From Polytrichum commune (Eukaryota; Streptophyta; Polytrichopsida; Polytrichales; Polytrichaceae), in contig OX485803.1 of the NCBI GenBank assembly GCA_950295325.1, positions 34,115,554 to 34,179,553 of the forward strand: DNA of 64,000 nucleotides, in the 5' to 3' direction. A program made the translations under genes and the position numbers. Numbering within the stretch: the first letter of the stretch is position 1; every line of letters begins with the position of its first letter. Positions 13,288 through 26,600 of this stretch are shown piece by piece. Below the pieces are notes generated by a model, which was given only the letters and a program-made list of their open reading frames with translations, did not search any database and had not been told where the DNA came from.

Positions 13288-14368
13288 TTGAAGATTACAT
13301 CCACCTCAAGGGTTTCCTCAAAAACGAATGTGAATTGTACTAGAAGCAACTATTGATACCACCACAACACAAGACCGTTGTTGCTTACCACACCTCAAAT
13401 TACAGACTTGCCATTGAAACTGGACAACCATCACTATCCTTACCTACAGAATAATAGAATATGTCACTTCTGTTCCTAAGATGTACTTTAAAATGAGGCA
13501 TATTTTTGTTGAAGAGTCACCTTATATAATCCCACTATTTGAGAATGAAGTATTAGGGAATTTCAAAACCTTTGATTCAATTGGACTATGAAGTCAATGT
13601 GCCTCTATCTCACTGAGGCTACCACACAAGTCATGTACTCATCCCGATGTGACTTCCAGACTTTAAAATCAATTTCATATCATGCCAAAGGAATGAAAAA
13701 GCTTCGAAACATGTTAATGCTCACTTGTAAGACACAGTTTCTGAATCACCAACACCATGGAGTTTAGACTCTTCACAGCTGTAGTACGTGAAAGTTCTGG
13801 GAAAATTCAAGTAATCAGATAATCTCACCTGTTCATGAATCATTATCTAAAATGCACAGAATTCATGAACCCAAGGAACATCCCTCAGATGCGACTCAAT
13901 AGCCAAGAACTGACAAAATTGCTATCAAGCCTATTATTAAAGACCACTTGGGAGACACCTTTGACGTCCAGGAAAAGGTTATTCTGCGGGTCACCTCCTG
14001 CTCTGGATGTTACAATTTTTTCTAGTTGCCCCATTCTACTATCCTGATTGCCAGTGTCTACTCTTCGTAGGCGAAGTAATGCCCAAGTCAAAGAAGCCTC
14101 TGCGCAAAAATCTGCTGTCTCTAGGTTGTATACAGTGGTGGCTAATTAAAAGTGTCTCCCGAGAAGATGCTGCTGTGAATCACCAACTCACTGTAGAGGA
14201 TCCTACTCCAACGAGAGATAAAGGAAAAACCTCTCTATTTTGCCATATGACATTCCTGCATTGATTGAGACCCACTTGAATCTCATATGGAAACTACAAT
14301 CCAGCACTAGTAGGAATGAAAGAGAATACAGCACCCTCTACGATAGTCGATTGCTCGCTTAAGTAATT
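13288..14368. other. Region downstream of the PGDH gene, probably containing its 3' UTR
   Basis: The part nearest the gene (about 13830-14368) has a more even base composition than the surrounding intergenic DNA. I read it as probable 3' UTR of the minus-strand dehydrogenase gene. Short frames on both strands here have no recognised motif. The polyadenylation site was not determined. Confidence 0.35.
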
Positions 14369-17300
14369 TTACAACTTCAGAAACACGAACTCTTCGATGG
14401 CATCAATGTCGCCCAGCTTTTGAAGTGTTTCCTTGCTTGGCTCGTCGTCAACACCGATTGCCATGACAGCATGTTGTCGGGGAGATTTGCGACCCACACT
14501 CATGAACGAGATGTTCACATTGGCTTCACCCAAAATGGAACCCACGTTCCCGATCATGCCAGGTTGGTCAACCTGTCTGCAGAGAATAATGCTGTCTTCC
14601 AGACTCACGTCAACATTAAATTGTCCGACCTTCGACAAATAGGGTACACCATCCTTCACTTTGCCTTCCAAGGTGATGTCTCCGCTTTCTTCGATAGCAC
14701 TTGCAAATTTGGACTCGACATGCATAATTTTCACCTGAGGTGGTACAAAACAGAGGAGGTGAAATGGTGAGAATCTGTGTGAAAACTAGGACACTAACGA
14801 GTACAGTATGAGGACAACCTGACAAATGGCCTCAGTACCCTTGCCCTTGAAAGGGCAAAGAATTCCCGGTCCCCAACGGGCCTCGGGAGACAAGAAAAAC
14901 GACATTCTCTTCTTGTTATTTTCATCTTTATCCGTTTCTTGGAAAAGAAACTCTTCTTGAGATAGCTTTAGTATTCTAATGAGATTCTTCTACTGAAGAC
15001 ATGGTCAAGTACATGAAAACTACAATGTACAATTATAGGCAATATCTAGCACTTTCAGCCACTCTCCCTACACATGATTGTATTTTTCTAACTCTCAACA
15101 TTTCAGCAATTAAAATACCTTTCTATGAAACTATTTGCAAGTATTTGCAACCTATCATTTTTAGAATGTCGCCATGCCTTCGGTTTCAACCGCATGGATG
15201 TAGTCAACACGCGAGTGATTTTTAAGAACCATTCTTTTGGTGTTGTCTCATATTATTAAGAACACATTAAGACCTTAAGGTCTAAGGTCCGGTGCACGAC
15301 CAAGATATTCTATTTCAAGAGAGTCATTGTAAGTAGCCTACCGTAATGCTCTCAAGTGGAATTTCGACTGCCCCTTCTGTGGGCTGACGCTCCTCACTAA
15401 TCCGCAAACCCCGCTCCTTGGCCACATAATCAGCGTTTACCAGATTGACATATGCACTTGACACTGGCTCAATCAGACCCTTGGTAATGGAGCCTCTCAT
15501 TAGCCGTGTGTCAAGATCATCGTCAGCCCTAGCGGACTTGTAAACCACTTTCACGTCCTTTACACCAGCACCACCGGACACTAACTGCACTGCAAGCCGT
15601 CCTAGTCTCTCTGCCAACTTCACATATGGCTCAAGCTCTGCAATGACCTGCAACGTCAACCAAACTGGCTCGTTAGATAGGCCTCCAATCCAGACTAAAT
15701 ACAGATACAGCCTACTACAGTCACAATACAAATCCCAATGCCTCTGCACTGATATAAGGTGGAAGGTAAGGAGGTCTAATTCAGTGACTTATCATAATAG
15801 AACACCGAATAAATGAGTGGTGTGTGGATCTGAGAACAGACCGCTATATATATATGTATAATGTTTGAAAGAGATAGGCCTGCATGCTAGGTTAACCATT
15901 CTAAGTTCTATAGTCAACATGATTAGGGGGGACCTATATGATTATCCAAGAAAGAGAATCCTCACTCTGGTAAAGAATAACCTAGTCAGATTAAGTTCCA
16001 GAAATCATGAGGAAAACAGCTATGGCCTCGATTAAGATTTGTTAGTCATCTCATATTAAATAAGAGTTTAAAATCCCAGGAGAAATGTTTAATATCCCAG
16101 TAGGTACAGAATAAAAAGTAACCAATAAAAATCCAACCAGCATACAAAATAGAGTCAAAACAGGAAATATTTAAACGGTAGCATACCTCTGATGGCACCA
16201 TGGGTGCATTGACAGCTGTGGCTGACAACTCTCCGTTCAATGCTCCCACTACAGCTTCTGCGATCTCTACAGCAACTCCTTCCTGCAGCAAAAAGGGATT
16301 TAATAAGTAAGAAGATAAAACCGGAAGCTATCCAACAATAACAAACCATATCATTGGTGCAAGTAGAAAGCTCGTAAGTAAACTCAGGCGAACTCCAAAG
16401 AAAACCCAAGCAATGCTTCTTAAATTCTTGACATGTGAACAACCTTTGTTCTGGACCAGTTATTGCTCAGTACATATATACGATAATGACTTCATTCTTT
16501 CACTTCATTACCATGAGACATACGAATGTTTTTGTGGGTTGCATTACTACAAATATAACTAGGTACAACCCCTGCTATTCTGAAACATAAGTGAACATAC
16601 CTGGGCTTCGGTAGTGCTCGCACCAAGATGGGGAGTAACCACAACATTCTCGTGCATAATAAGAGCATCTCCCTCCTTAGGAGGCTCGACAGTGAACACA
16701 TCCAAAGCAGCCTGCCCCGAGTGAAACACAATCAGTATTCAAAAAGAATGGAGGTGCTCAACATGAATTCAAAATCCAATATTAGGGATATTTTGACGAC
16801 ACCAACAACCTTGGAAGTACTAACTGGTCCATCTCCATTATCTGTTGAGGTACGGATGGTGAATATTTTCACTACCAAAAAAAAATCACAGATGTTTTAG
16901 AAGGAAAAGTGTTCAACCTGAGCAACAATGCCAGCATCAAGGGCACGAACCAACGCGGCTTCATCAATCACACCCCCACGTGCCACATTTACAATACGAA
17001 CCCCCTTCTTGCACTTCTTGAAACTTTCGTCATTGAAAATCTTGTCTGTTGTGGGTGTAAGAGGCATATGTAGGGAGATGAAATCTGCCCTGGCAAGTGC
17101 GTCATCGAAGCTAACTAGCTCGACCCCAATTGCACGGGCTCGGTCAGCTGAGGCATATGGGTCATGAGCAATAACGTGCATCCCAAGGCCCTTAGCTCTA
17201 CGTGCCACTTCTGAACCCACCTTTCCAAATCCCATCACAGCCAATGTCTTCTCCACCAGCGAAACACCAACATACTTGTTGCGTTGCCACTTCCCTGTAA

Positions 17301-18679
17301 TCAAAGCAAAACAATTTCAGACTCAGAGTTAGCCCTGGGTTAAGGAGAACCACTGCAAAAGGTATGTTTCAATTACATCTTCCTCAAAAAGAACCCACAT
17401 AAACATTAATCATCAAGTATCATTAATTTTCGAATGTTGCTTAATTAGTGCAAGGGTTAAATTCTGATCACTGAAAGTAGGGCAAACCCTGAAGAGCGCA
17501 GAAAGTGTACTGCCATATATGACAACAGAGGTAAGGTCAGAACATACCTGCTTTCAATGCGGCACTGGCTTGTGCAACATTACGAGATAGGGCAGTCAAA
17601 AGGGCGATTCCGTGCTCTGCGGCAGCAACAGTGTTGGCAGTAGGTGCATTAACGACCAGACATCCAACTTCAGTGGCTGCTTGCAGATCCACATTGTCAA
17701 TACCCACACCAGCTCTGCCCACAACCTGGATACATTGCACTAGAATTTAGTAAGTGAGACTAAATCTTCATCACAGGTTACAGTTCTGTTGGCTAATGGA
17801 ACAATATTCAGTTCGAAGGGATTAGGAAACGCCATGGATGGAAACCAACCAACAAGACCCACCACACTAAGGAACATAAATAAAACGAGGATAGGTGTAT
17901 ATAGAGCTGACAGCAATCACTTTAGCTATGCAACTGCTTAAACCAGTGACTTAACTAGACCTATGGTCTGTGGAATAGAAGTGGCAGCAAGATAAAAAGC
18001 ACTTGTGCCATGCAGAAGATAATGGTACAAATAACTTGACCCATTCTCACTAGAGCATGCTCAAGCACGTCCTCTCAATGGGAAAGCTATGGGTTCAACA
18101 TTTTCCCAAAACCGTCACCTATATCATAACACATTCAGAATCCTTCTGGGAAGAGCGGCAATTCACACCAAAAAAGACAAGGCGTTCAATCTGATTGAGG
18201 AAACGGAAGGGAAAGAAAAATACCTTAAGACGGCCATTCGCGGCTTTGAAGACCTCTCGGGTGACCTTGGTGCCACTGCGGACGATCAAGGCATCACACG
18301 AAGAAATCTTCGCGCAGAGCTCCTCCTGAGTGAGGTTGTAGGAGCAATCGACATCCGCCATTTTGCGCAGCAATTCAAGTCCCGCTTCGCCCAGCTTCTC
18401 GGACACGAGAACAGTCGGGCGGTCCAAAGTCTTCTCAATTTGGAGTCGTGTAGCCTCAGCTGCGGCGGGCGTGGAGTTTGCGGCGGCTGCCACCTTCACA
18501 GCACCACGAGTCTTCTTCACCACCACCCTGGAGCTCCCAGTTTGGAAAGCCGCACGACCCGCGAGCTGGCTCCTATTCCAGGCCATGGTTGATGCAGATG
18601 AGCGGGAGTTCACTGGGACCTGGGCAGCAGTTGGCACCATCTTGATGCCCGCCACGGTGCTTCCCACCATCGCTGCCAT
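14369..18679 (-). CDS. D-3-phosphoglycerate dehydrogenase, plastid precursor (7 coding exons)
   Basis: It oxidises 3-phosphoglycerate to 3-phosphohydroxypyruvate with NAD+, the first step of the phosphorylated serine pathway in plastids. Coding exons on the minus strand are 18679-18224, 17725-17548, 17294-16918, 16711-16601, 16282-16187, 15647-15342 and 14734-14369. All junctions are GT/AG and the phases join into 630 codons (629 residues; plant enzymes are about 600). I chose the ATG at 18677-18679: upstream in frame there is only a GTG. Residues 1 to about 70 form an S/A/R-rich transit peptide. [14 protein letters not shown] starts exon 2. The NAD-binding GFGKVG is at 233-238. The catalytic Arg is R317 (NVARGG), Glu E346 (VEPP) and His H365 (TPHLGAST). 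The allosteric substrate-binding domain follows, then a C-terminal ACT domain ([11 protein letters not shown]... to IEEFVFLKL). Nothing is missing. Intron 5 carries a dispersed-repeat fragment near 15815-15960. Confidence 0.96.
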
Positions 18680-18689
18680 TACAGCAAAA

Positions 18690-19180
18690 TGCAGTAGATG
18701 TCCTAGAGCCTCACTGTTCCATAAACCACCAGCAACTGTAGTGTCAGCCACAACTCCACTTGATAACCAAACAACTACCGAAAAATCAAAACCACAATTT
18801 CACAGCCCACACACTTTTTCCGTCACTTGGTTCTACTCTTACGACCAGCCTAACCTAAAAAACCTGCAAATGTATTAAAGCCTCAATATTCCACAAACCC
18901 CTGCAGCTGTCAGGTGTCACCCACAACACAAAACAACCAAACACATACCAAAAATTCACAACCACATTTCCACACAGCCCACACATTTTCCCCTTCTCAT
19001 ATTTCCACTCTTCAGACCAGCCTAAACCTCAAAACCCTGCAGATGCCACACACAAATGTAGCAACTGTGCCAGAATCTCACTATTCCACAAACCCCTGCA
19101 GCTGTGATATCAGCCACAACACCACCAAATAACTAAACAACTACCCAGAAATCACAACTAAATTTTCACACGGACGACAG
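18690..19180. repeat. Three degenerate tandem copies of a unit of about 180 bp in the PGDH 5' region
   Basis: The phrase TTCCATAAACCACCAGCAAC at 18717 returns as TTCCACAAACCCCTGCAGCT at about 18889 and 19084. Each copy is followed by a GTCAGCCACAACAC-like stretch, then CCAAACA...TTTCACA...CCCACACA. Spacing is about 175-195 bases. The first copy begins within about 15 bases of the start codon of the dehydrogenase gene. Related phrases (AAGCTGGCAATGCACAACA) recur at about 19428 and 19807. Confidence 0.7.
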
Positions 19181-19678
19181 TATCCCAACACACTACGGCA
19201 CATGCGGCTACAACAACTCATCCCCAGATCCAGCTTCTCAGCCAATCCACTGCTCTTAAAAAAATATTCTAACCCTCACATCCGGCCGCCAGGCACTCGG
19301 ATTCGTACCTTCTATCTATCCCTCTCCCTCTCTCTCACGTACATCCCGCTCTTCTTTACACATCCTAAACCTCAAACATTGCATGTGCAACACATCAGAC
19401 CACAAATTACTCGGCTATTCACTTCAAGCTGGCAATGCACAACACGAGCAAGAGATTCCTTCCCTTCTTCCCACAAGACATCACAACCACTCCCAACAAC
19501 AACAACAACTCGTCCTCCAGATCCAAAACCAGCAAACGTCAAAAATCCAGAAACCCCGTAAATGCAACAACACATTCAAAAAAACATTTACTCACCTACT
19601 CACTCGAAGCTGGCAAAAAAAGTCCTAAAGCTCACGTACTCGGATAACACCTTACAAATTCTCCCAAATTCCCCACCC

Positions 19679-19727
<49 letters not shown>

Positions 19728-19946
19728 CATAACACATACCAGCCTAACCCTCAAAGACATGCAACAACACATCGACAAGTAAGCATGATTCACCTGCTCG
19801 ATCGAAGCTGGCAATGCACAACAAGAGCAGCAGCCAGATTTGGCTCCTCAAGTTCTTCCTTCTACTCCCTAAAACCAACCTAAACCTCAACTGAAAGCCG
19901 CAAAATGCAACATAGAATGCGAGCCAGAGAAGCCCACGGTGCTCAC
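18706..19946 (-). other. Putative 5'-UTR intron of the PGDH gene
   Basis: On the minus strand a donor-like CAAGGCAG/GTGAGC sits at 19947/19946, just downstream of the GC-rich candidate promoter. Acceptor-like AACAG or CTACAG sites lie 35-60 bases before the start codon. The interval has no coding frame and is made of degenerate tandem repeats and a (CT)n tract, which fits a leader intron better than a transcribed leader. This is inference. Transcript reads would decide it. Confidence 0.4.
19682..19724. repeat. (CT)n microsatellite, 43 bp
   Basis: A perfect CT dinucleotide run, read as GA on the transcribed strand of the dehydrogenase gene. Confidence 0.95.
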
Positions 19947-19949
19947 CTG

Positions 19950-20240
19950 CCTTGGGTTGTGTCGCTTGCAAACTGTGCAAGGTGAGAGACGAAGGAAGGT
20001 TCTTCTACCAAGTTGTTGTCAAGCATCCACCTCTCATTCACCGCAAGTGGGGACCATAGCCAGCCAACTGCAGCGCATTGCCAGGGTTTAGGCCGGGCCA
20101 GGGTTTAAGGGCGGCACGGGTGCAGGGGGCGCACGGGTGGCCTGCCCCGCGCGGGTGACGTCATCACGCCCTTGGTGAGGGGCAGACCGGGTGCGCGGGT
20201 GCGCGGGTGTGCGGGGGGCTGGTAGTGGAAGAGAGCGCGG
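19950..20240 (-). promoter_or_regulatory. Candidate promoter and leader of the PGDH gene
   Basis: This short GC-rich island contrasts with the AT-rich surroundings. On the minus strand it holds two AAACCCT telo-box-like motifs (complements of AGGGTTT at about 20084 and 20101) close to GGCCC site-II-like motifs, a pairing common in promoters of plant housekeeping genes. A palindromic TGACGTCA, a typical bZIP site, lies at 20157-20164. There is no TATA box that I would trust. The direction is assigned because the only gene nearby starts to the left on this strand. Confidence 0.5.
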
Positions 20241-22998
20241 GTGGCTCTCCTTAAAAATCTAAGGAGCAACTAACCTAGATATTTCTTTCCTTCTTGCCCT
20301 GGCCCTTGGTTGTTTTGGAGCCACTTTGGAGTCTTGGCTTTTCCAAGTTCATTTGGCGAGTCAGCCATGTGGTCAGTTTCATGAACCTAGACTATGTCGA
20401 TTAACTTATGTTCTGTGGGGTTTTCAAACAAAATAAGAACATGCATTTATTATTGATACATCCACTTGACACTTGGAAATGTGGGTGGAGTTATACTCCC
20501 AGCATTGTTCATAGGAATGATTGTTCATCCATACATTATTCATAAGAAACATTGTTCATCCTGGTATTGTTCACTGAAAATACTATTTGTAGCAGCACTA
20601 TCACTGAAAATACCGACAGTATTCACACTATTCTTACTTTTCGTATTGGCATTATTTATTATGTGTACCAATATCAATTTTCTCTTGTTTTCTAAGTTTC
20701 TTTCCATGAAGGTAAGATAGTGGAGGCATGTGTTGTATGTTAAATATAGATTGGATCACAACCATGCAGCTAAATAATATCATGAGTTTGGCCCATGAAT
20801 AACCAAGCCAAGGTTTTTTTTTGTTGCACCCGTCACAACCCATGTGATAGTCGATCATTGTCACAGGCTCCACTTGACCCGTCAAAAACACGGGGCCAAG
20901 ACATTCAAGCCGTCACTTAACATATGAAATTTTAGAATATTTCTCAGTTGACATCTTATCACCATGAATCCAATCGTCGTTGATTAATCAACACTGCTTT
21001 GTATTTGAAGCATAGATAGAAACAAACATTCCTACACGAGCTCACAAATGCATTATTTCAATTTCCACATAGTAATGATTATAGAGGTCATTGACAACTA
21101 CATCATGAAATTGAAATGTTTCCATATTGTTTCAATTTGTACTACTTCTATATGTTGTTGCGATTAAAAAAAATTGAAAACTAGTAAGAGTTTATAAACC
21201 CGTTAATTTGAAAAATTAGTGGTCAAAAGACATGTTAAAATTTGACCCTCCCTTAAAAAAAACTAGTGATGTCAAATCTGGCCATCACATGAAAGGCATG
21301 ACCTTTTGTCAAAAATCAACACTAAACCAAGTAGCACGGGGCGGCCAATTGGTGTGTCATTCATCCAATCATTTATGATATTTGTATCATCCACTTTACA
21401 CACAAACCCTATCCAAAATTATATTTGTGGTAATATATGCAGGCCGATAATGGACACTTCCAACTCCAAATACACTTTGGGATGTTGGATAAGTTGGATG
21501 GAACCACATGCTGCCTCGTTCACTTGACAACTATGAATCACGAAGATTGTCTTTTCAAGTGTCAAATATCAGAGTGGAGATGCAATAACTATAAAAGGTG
21601 AAGGTGAAGATCTTTCTTTTTCTTTGAGCGATCGCATAGGTCCTCCTGGTTGTGTCCACTATTGAATGCATAATGTTCCAATCTCGTTGTGACAAGTGTT
21701 TTTTTGATGTCCGCTCCCAAAACAAGAGTAATCTTATAACCACTAAAATAATATATTTTTTCTGCTTGAGACTATGTGGTGTTCGATAGAGGCAATGCAT
21801 AACTTAAGCATTTCTATGACAGTTGGAAAATTTCCACTCACTATACCCATTTAGTTCAACTAACTTAGCTCAATGGGTAAGTATTCAACACGGAACCTAA
21901 CCTTATCACAACCACTTGAATTGAATTCCTTGGTTTTCTCTTGCATCTGAGGTATGTGCACCTTCCTTGGATAATTTTCTTAATCAAACACCTACATTTG
22001 AGTGGGTCGAGGGGTGGTTGAGTGTGGATCTAAGAATGGGCACCGAAAAGACATGTTTTATAATATAGACCAGAGTATGTGCTCATAATTTGGTAGCCAT
22101 TCTAAACTCAATAATCAATATAATTGGGTGGGACCTATATGACCATTTGATGAACTCAAATATATTCATTTTAATAAGGATTAAGATACTGATACAAGCT
22201 CCAAAGTTGATGAGAAAAGTTGTTTTGGATTTGTCAAATCATCTCACACTACATGTGCATTTCATTCCTACAAGAATTGGGTGCAAAGTCAAAAAGTCCC
22301 TTCTAGGGTTTCTCACAAAAGGAGGGGTCATTCAATTGCATGGACCTTATAACCCCTAGCATTCCATGAAGCAATATTTGTATTTTCCTTGATGTCGTAC
22401 TTCAATGACTTTATCGATAATAATTAAATGATTCGCGAGGATATATGCAAGGAATTCTTGATCTTTCCGATCTCTTAAATTTTGTATACCTAAAAGAGAC
22501 AATGTACTTTAGGAGTTCAAAATTCATGTATAAATGCATGGCACTCTCAAGTAGTCTATGGTTTGTATCTATGATCTTTGTTTTGGTCGCGAAAACCTTG
22601 TATGTAGGAGGTTCTTTGTAAGGGGTCTCTCCATGCCACGTGGCTCCAACTCTCAAAGAAGAGTGCCCTCCAGCCTTTTTTTTGGTTTTTTCCATTTGTA
22701 GAGAGGAAGGCTACAAGTTGGGTATTTTTGTTGAGAAGTTGGCTACAAATACATTCATAAAGGAGTTATTTTCAATTTTAACTAATAATATTTTAGTTTG
22801 AAGTGGCTACAATTGAGTTTTTTATTTCACCATATGTGGCAAAAATGACATTCAAAATATAGTAAAGTTGGGCGATAATTGAAATAATAGAGTGTAAATT
22901 TTGGCTATATCTCAAAAAATAGTGTAGCACATTGGCGAAGTTGCTTTTCTAAGAACTAAATTTTTCTAAAAACTAAATTTCCCTCAGTCCAGCTCTCT
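20241..22998. other. Intergenic DNA with a dispersed-repeat fragment
   Basis: No gene is recognised. The stretch 20500-20640 is rich in ATTGTTCAT/ACTATTC-like words. The stretch at about 22010-22240 (GTGTGGATCTAAGAATGGGC..., GTGGGACCTATATGACCATT) is a member of a dispersed repeat also seen at 15815-16030 inside the dehydrogenase gene and, in part, at 33990-34200 and 55080-55220. Confidence 0.45.
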
Positions 22999-23059
22999 GC
23001 CGCATTTGTCATTAGTCGTAGATGAAAACCTCCAGGATACACTAAGTTCTAACATAAAA

Positions 23060-23375
23060 ATTGAAGACATCAAGACATCAACACATTAAGACATCAAAAC
23101 ATTAAGACATCAATACAACTCACACTGCATAAGCACTGAACTTGTGGCAAACTATGTCAATTCAGACTATGTGAATTTCAGATTGCATTTGTGAATTCAA
23201 ACTATGTGAATCAAGACATCAAGACAACCAAGACATCAAGGAAATTGCACTTCAAACATTGAACACTTGAGACTTCAAACATTGAACATTACACACTTGC
23301 AACTTCAAGGAAATTGCACTTCAAACATCAAACACTTGCACTTCAAACATCAAACACTTGCAACTTCAAAATGAC
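23060..23375. repeat. Subterminal short-period repeats of the hAT element (3' side)
   Basis: The words AAGACATCAA (at least five) and CTTCAAACATNNAACACTTG (at least four) recur in direct orientation with variable spacing. Confidence 0.7.
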
Positions 23376-23676
23376 CCTCATAACGAAATGGTATAAGGGG
23401 CCGCATCAAGACCTGACTTCACATAGGCTGAATTCACTCATAGATGACCCAATAGATAACCCAATAGAAAGACCAACCAATACCCAAACATCAAACCATA
23501 ATGCAACCACAATACCAATACAACAAAATCGGCAGAAGACCTAATCCTGGAGGTAAACATCTACAACGACGCAACATCACAAAGCTGCGGTAGTTCATCC
23601 TAGGGAATTTGAGAACATGGCTACACAAACTGCATAATCTAAATTGCAGTTCTACATGGAGGCATGCATCACAATG

Positions 23677-26600
23677 TTAACAGTCTGGTTGCCTCCTTCT
23701 ATCTGCATGCCACTCATCATAAACTTTGTCAAATGGGAAATCCTCCAATTGGTAGAAATTTTGGCTGTAGATACCCACACATGCGGGAAGATGCTCACTC
23801 AAGCGGTTGCGAAGCCTCGATTTAGAGAATGCGACTGTGGAGAAGGTTCTTTCATCCTCCACTGAACCAAGAACCTGGACGGCGGCAAGTTCCGCCACCT
23901 TGAACCATTCCTTGAAATGTTTCTTCAGGACCATGCTCATAGACAATGTCCGCCACAATTTTATCAGAGGGTTCAAAGTGATGGGTTTCTGAAGGGCATC
24001 AGCCGCATTGGCTTTCATAGCCCCTTTGAACTGGCTACATTCGTGATTCAAGGCTGAGAGGTCTAGTACAGGAGGCGAATATACATCACCTACTCTTCTC
24101 TCATAGCAATAATGGTTTTTCAGAATGGCAAAATGACCCTCAAAAAGCTCCTCTGCATGGGGCTGCAGCCAGTACTGGGGGTACACCACTCCCAATGCAT
24201 CCATTAGACTTGATGCCGGAAATCGGCTTGACAACTCCGCAATTAGACTTGCGGCAGCCCCTGCAATAACATTCGATCACTGCAATCAGGGAACAAGTGC
24301 TGGCAGCAGTCGGCAAACTTTCAATCAAAAAAACCAATATCTAACAAAGTCGGCAACATTCAAACACAAAAATGCAGAAAGAAGGGGTGAAGTGTTTACC
24401 TTGGCAGAGGGATTTCACCTCATCTACAACTGTTGTCAGAGCCTCACGTGAGACTTGTTGGGGTCTGCCGAGGGTGTCCAAGATTGTAGCAGGGTATGTG
24501 TGCTGGCCGCAATTGAATGCAAGATGCTCCCCAGACTCATTCAAGTCCAACAATGAGGTCTCCCAAACCATGGAGATGGTGCCATGCCGACACCCTAAAA
24601 GGTCGGTCATCTCTCTAAAAGAGTCGGATCGAAAAGAAGTTTGAGGGTCAGAATACAACGTATACAATTGTGCTTGGCACACCTTGACTGCTCCAAGGTA
24701 GTCACAGATGAATATATCCCGCTGCTGGGAAAATTTCACCAAGTAATGCACTGTCTCAAGCAATGGCAGAAAGCAAGTAAGTGCAATGGGAACTGACATA
24801 TCCACAAGCAAAGAGAAGTTAGTCTTTGCCTGTTCCCGCGATGCATGCGGGGTGGTGGCATCCTTACTATCTTCTTGCATTTTTTGAATTAAGGTCCGAT
24901 ATTCGCTCATGACACGTTTCAGAGGTGAAACCATGCTTAGCCACCTTGTTTTTACATCTCTGAGAATCTTGAGACCCTTAGTCTCCATAACCTCTGCGAG
25001 CTTTGTGAACTCAATATGTCGTTTTGGGCTCCGAGCGAAGTACTTGTGCAAAACATGGAGCATGTTCTCAATTTTTTGAATGACTGGCAAATGGGACAAC
25101 TCCTTCACAGCAAGGTTAGTCCTGTGGCTTACACAGTGGACCCCATGCATGTGAGGAGCTATGGTATCCTGTAGGAGCTTGGTCACACCCCCCCTGGACC
25201 CCTGCATCCATCCCACACATACATCAGATGAATTCACATACCTGAAATTCACATTACCTGAAATTCACATTAGGCTGAATTCAGAGATGAATTCACATTA
25301 CCTGAAATTCACATGAGCAATCTGAATCACATGAGCATACCTGAAATCTGAATCACATGAGCAATCTGAATCACATGAGCATACCTGAAATTTGAATCTT
25401 ATGAGCAACCTGAAATTCACATGAGCATACCTGAAATTCACATTACCTGAAATTCACATGAGCAATTTGAATTCACAAATGCTTGATGAATTCACAAATG
25501 CAATCTGAATTCACAAACACAAATCTGAGTTCACATGACCTACTGAGATTCACATACCCTGTATTCGCAAATACAATCTGAATGAGCATGAGCAATGTGA
25601 AATTCACAAATACAATCTGAATTCACAAAGGGAATCTGAAACTCACATGAGCATGAGCAATGTGAAATTCACATAGACTGAATCCACATGAGCAATCTGA
25701 ATTCACAAATGCAATTCTGAATTCACAATCTGAATTCACAAATGCAGCATGAATTCACAAACACAAATTTGAGTTCACAAACACAAATCTGAATTCACAA
25801 ACACAAACACATAGGCTGAATTCACAAATGCAATCAGAAATTCACATAATTGGAAAAAAATAGTAGAAGGAAAGGTTTAAGGGGTTTACCTGAAACACAG
25901 AAGCTCCGTCTGCCCTGAAGGACGTGAACTTCTTGCGAAGGTCATCCTTATCAAGACCACCATGGGTGGCGAGTGCATCAACAATTGTTGTTGCCAAGCG
26001 AGGTGCGGATGCGCCTTCAGTTAGCCGCTCAAGGGACACAAGCACCGGCTGCCTGTAGAAGTCATGGACATAGTAGGCATGGATAGAAATCCATGACTGA
26101 TTGTCCACTGTTGTCACCTCATCGCAGGTGACCGCAATGTATTGTGCAGATGCTAGAACCTCCTTTGCTCGCCTCTGGATTTGAGCATGCAAGTAGTCGG
26201 CGATCATCCAACCACTATTGTCCGACCAATGCTTGATGCTCAAATGTGGCATCTTCAGAAATTGATAAAGTCTCTTTATGCTCTCATACTCGAGCATCGG
26301 ACGCCCAGTTTGCAAGAGGTGAAACACGGTTGCAAACTGGTTGATCTTCCGAGCTCTATCACCCTTGAATTCCTTTTGCACCTGCCATACACCCACCAAG
26401 TTAGTCCTTACAAAACACAACCAAACATGTAGGCAACAATAGAAACTACAAAAAGGGTTAGCAAAGAATGGTGGCAATAAATGCAGCAATAAGGGCAACT
26501 TGCAAGCGCATAAAGAAAATGCAATTGTCTTACTTGTTGCAACACACTGGGGTGGCCCTGGCTCTGAGAACTATAAGATGCCGCAGCCCTCAGGTGACCG

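Noticed and set aside
14420-14770. Plus-strand frame of 116 codons in the PGDH last exon
   Set aside because: It overlaps the conserved ACT-domain exon on the other strand and has no recognisable motif.
15001-15225. Plus-strand frame in PGDH intron 6
   Set aside because: It lies in an intron, has no motif and is A/T-rich.
18680-18751. Upstream extension of the PGDH frame to 18751
   Set aside because: The codon there is GTG, with no ATG in frame before 18679. The extension lies in the repeat of the leader and does not look like a transit peptide start.
25202-25889. Centromeric or telomeric satellite
   Set aside because: The words are irregularly spaced and confined to one intron between intact exons; they are not the plant telomere repeat.
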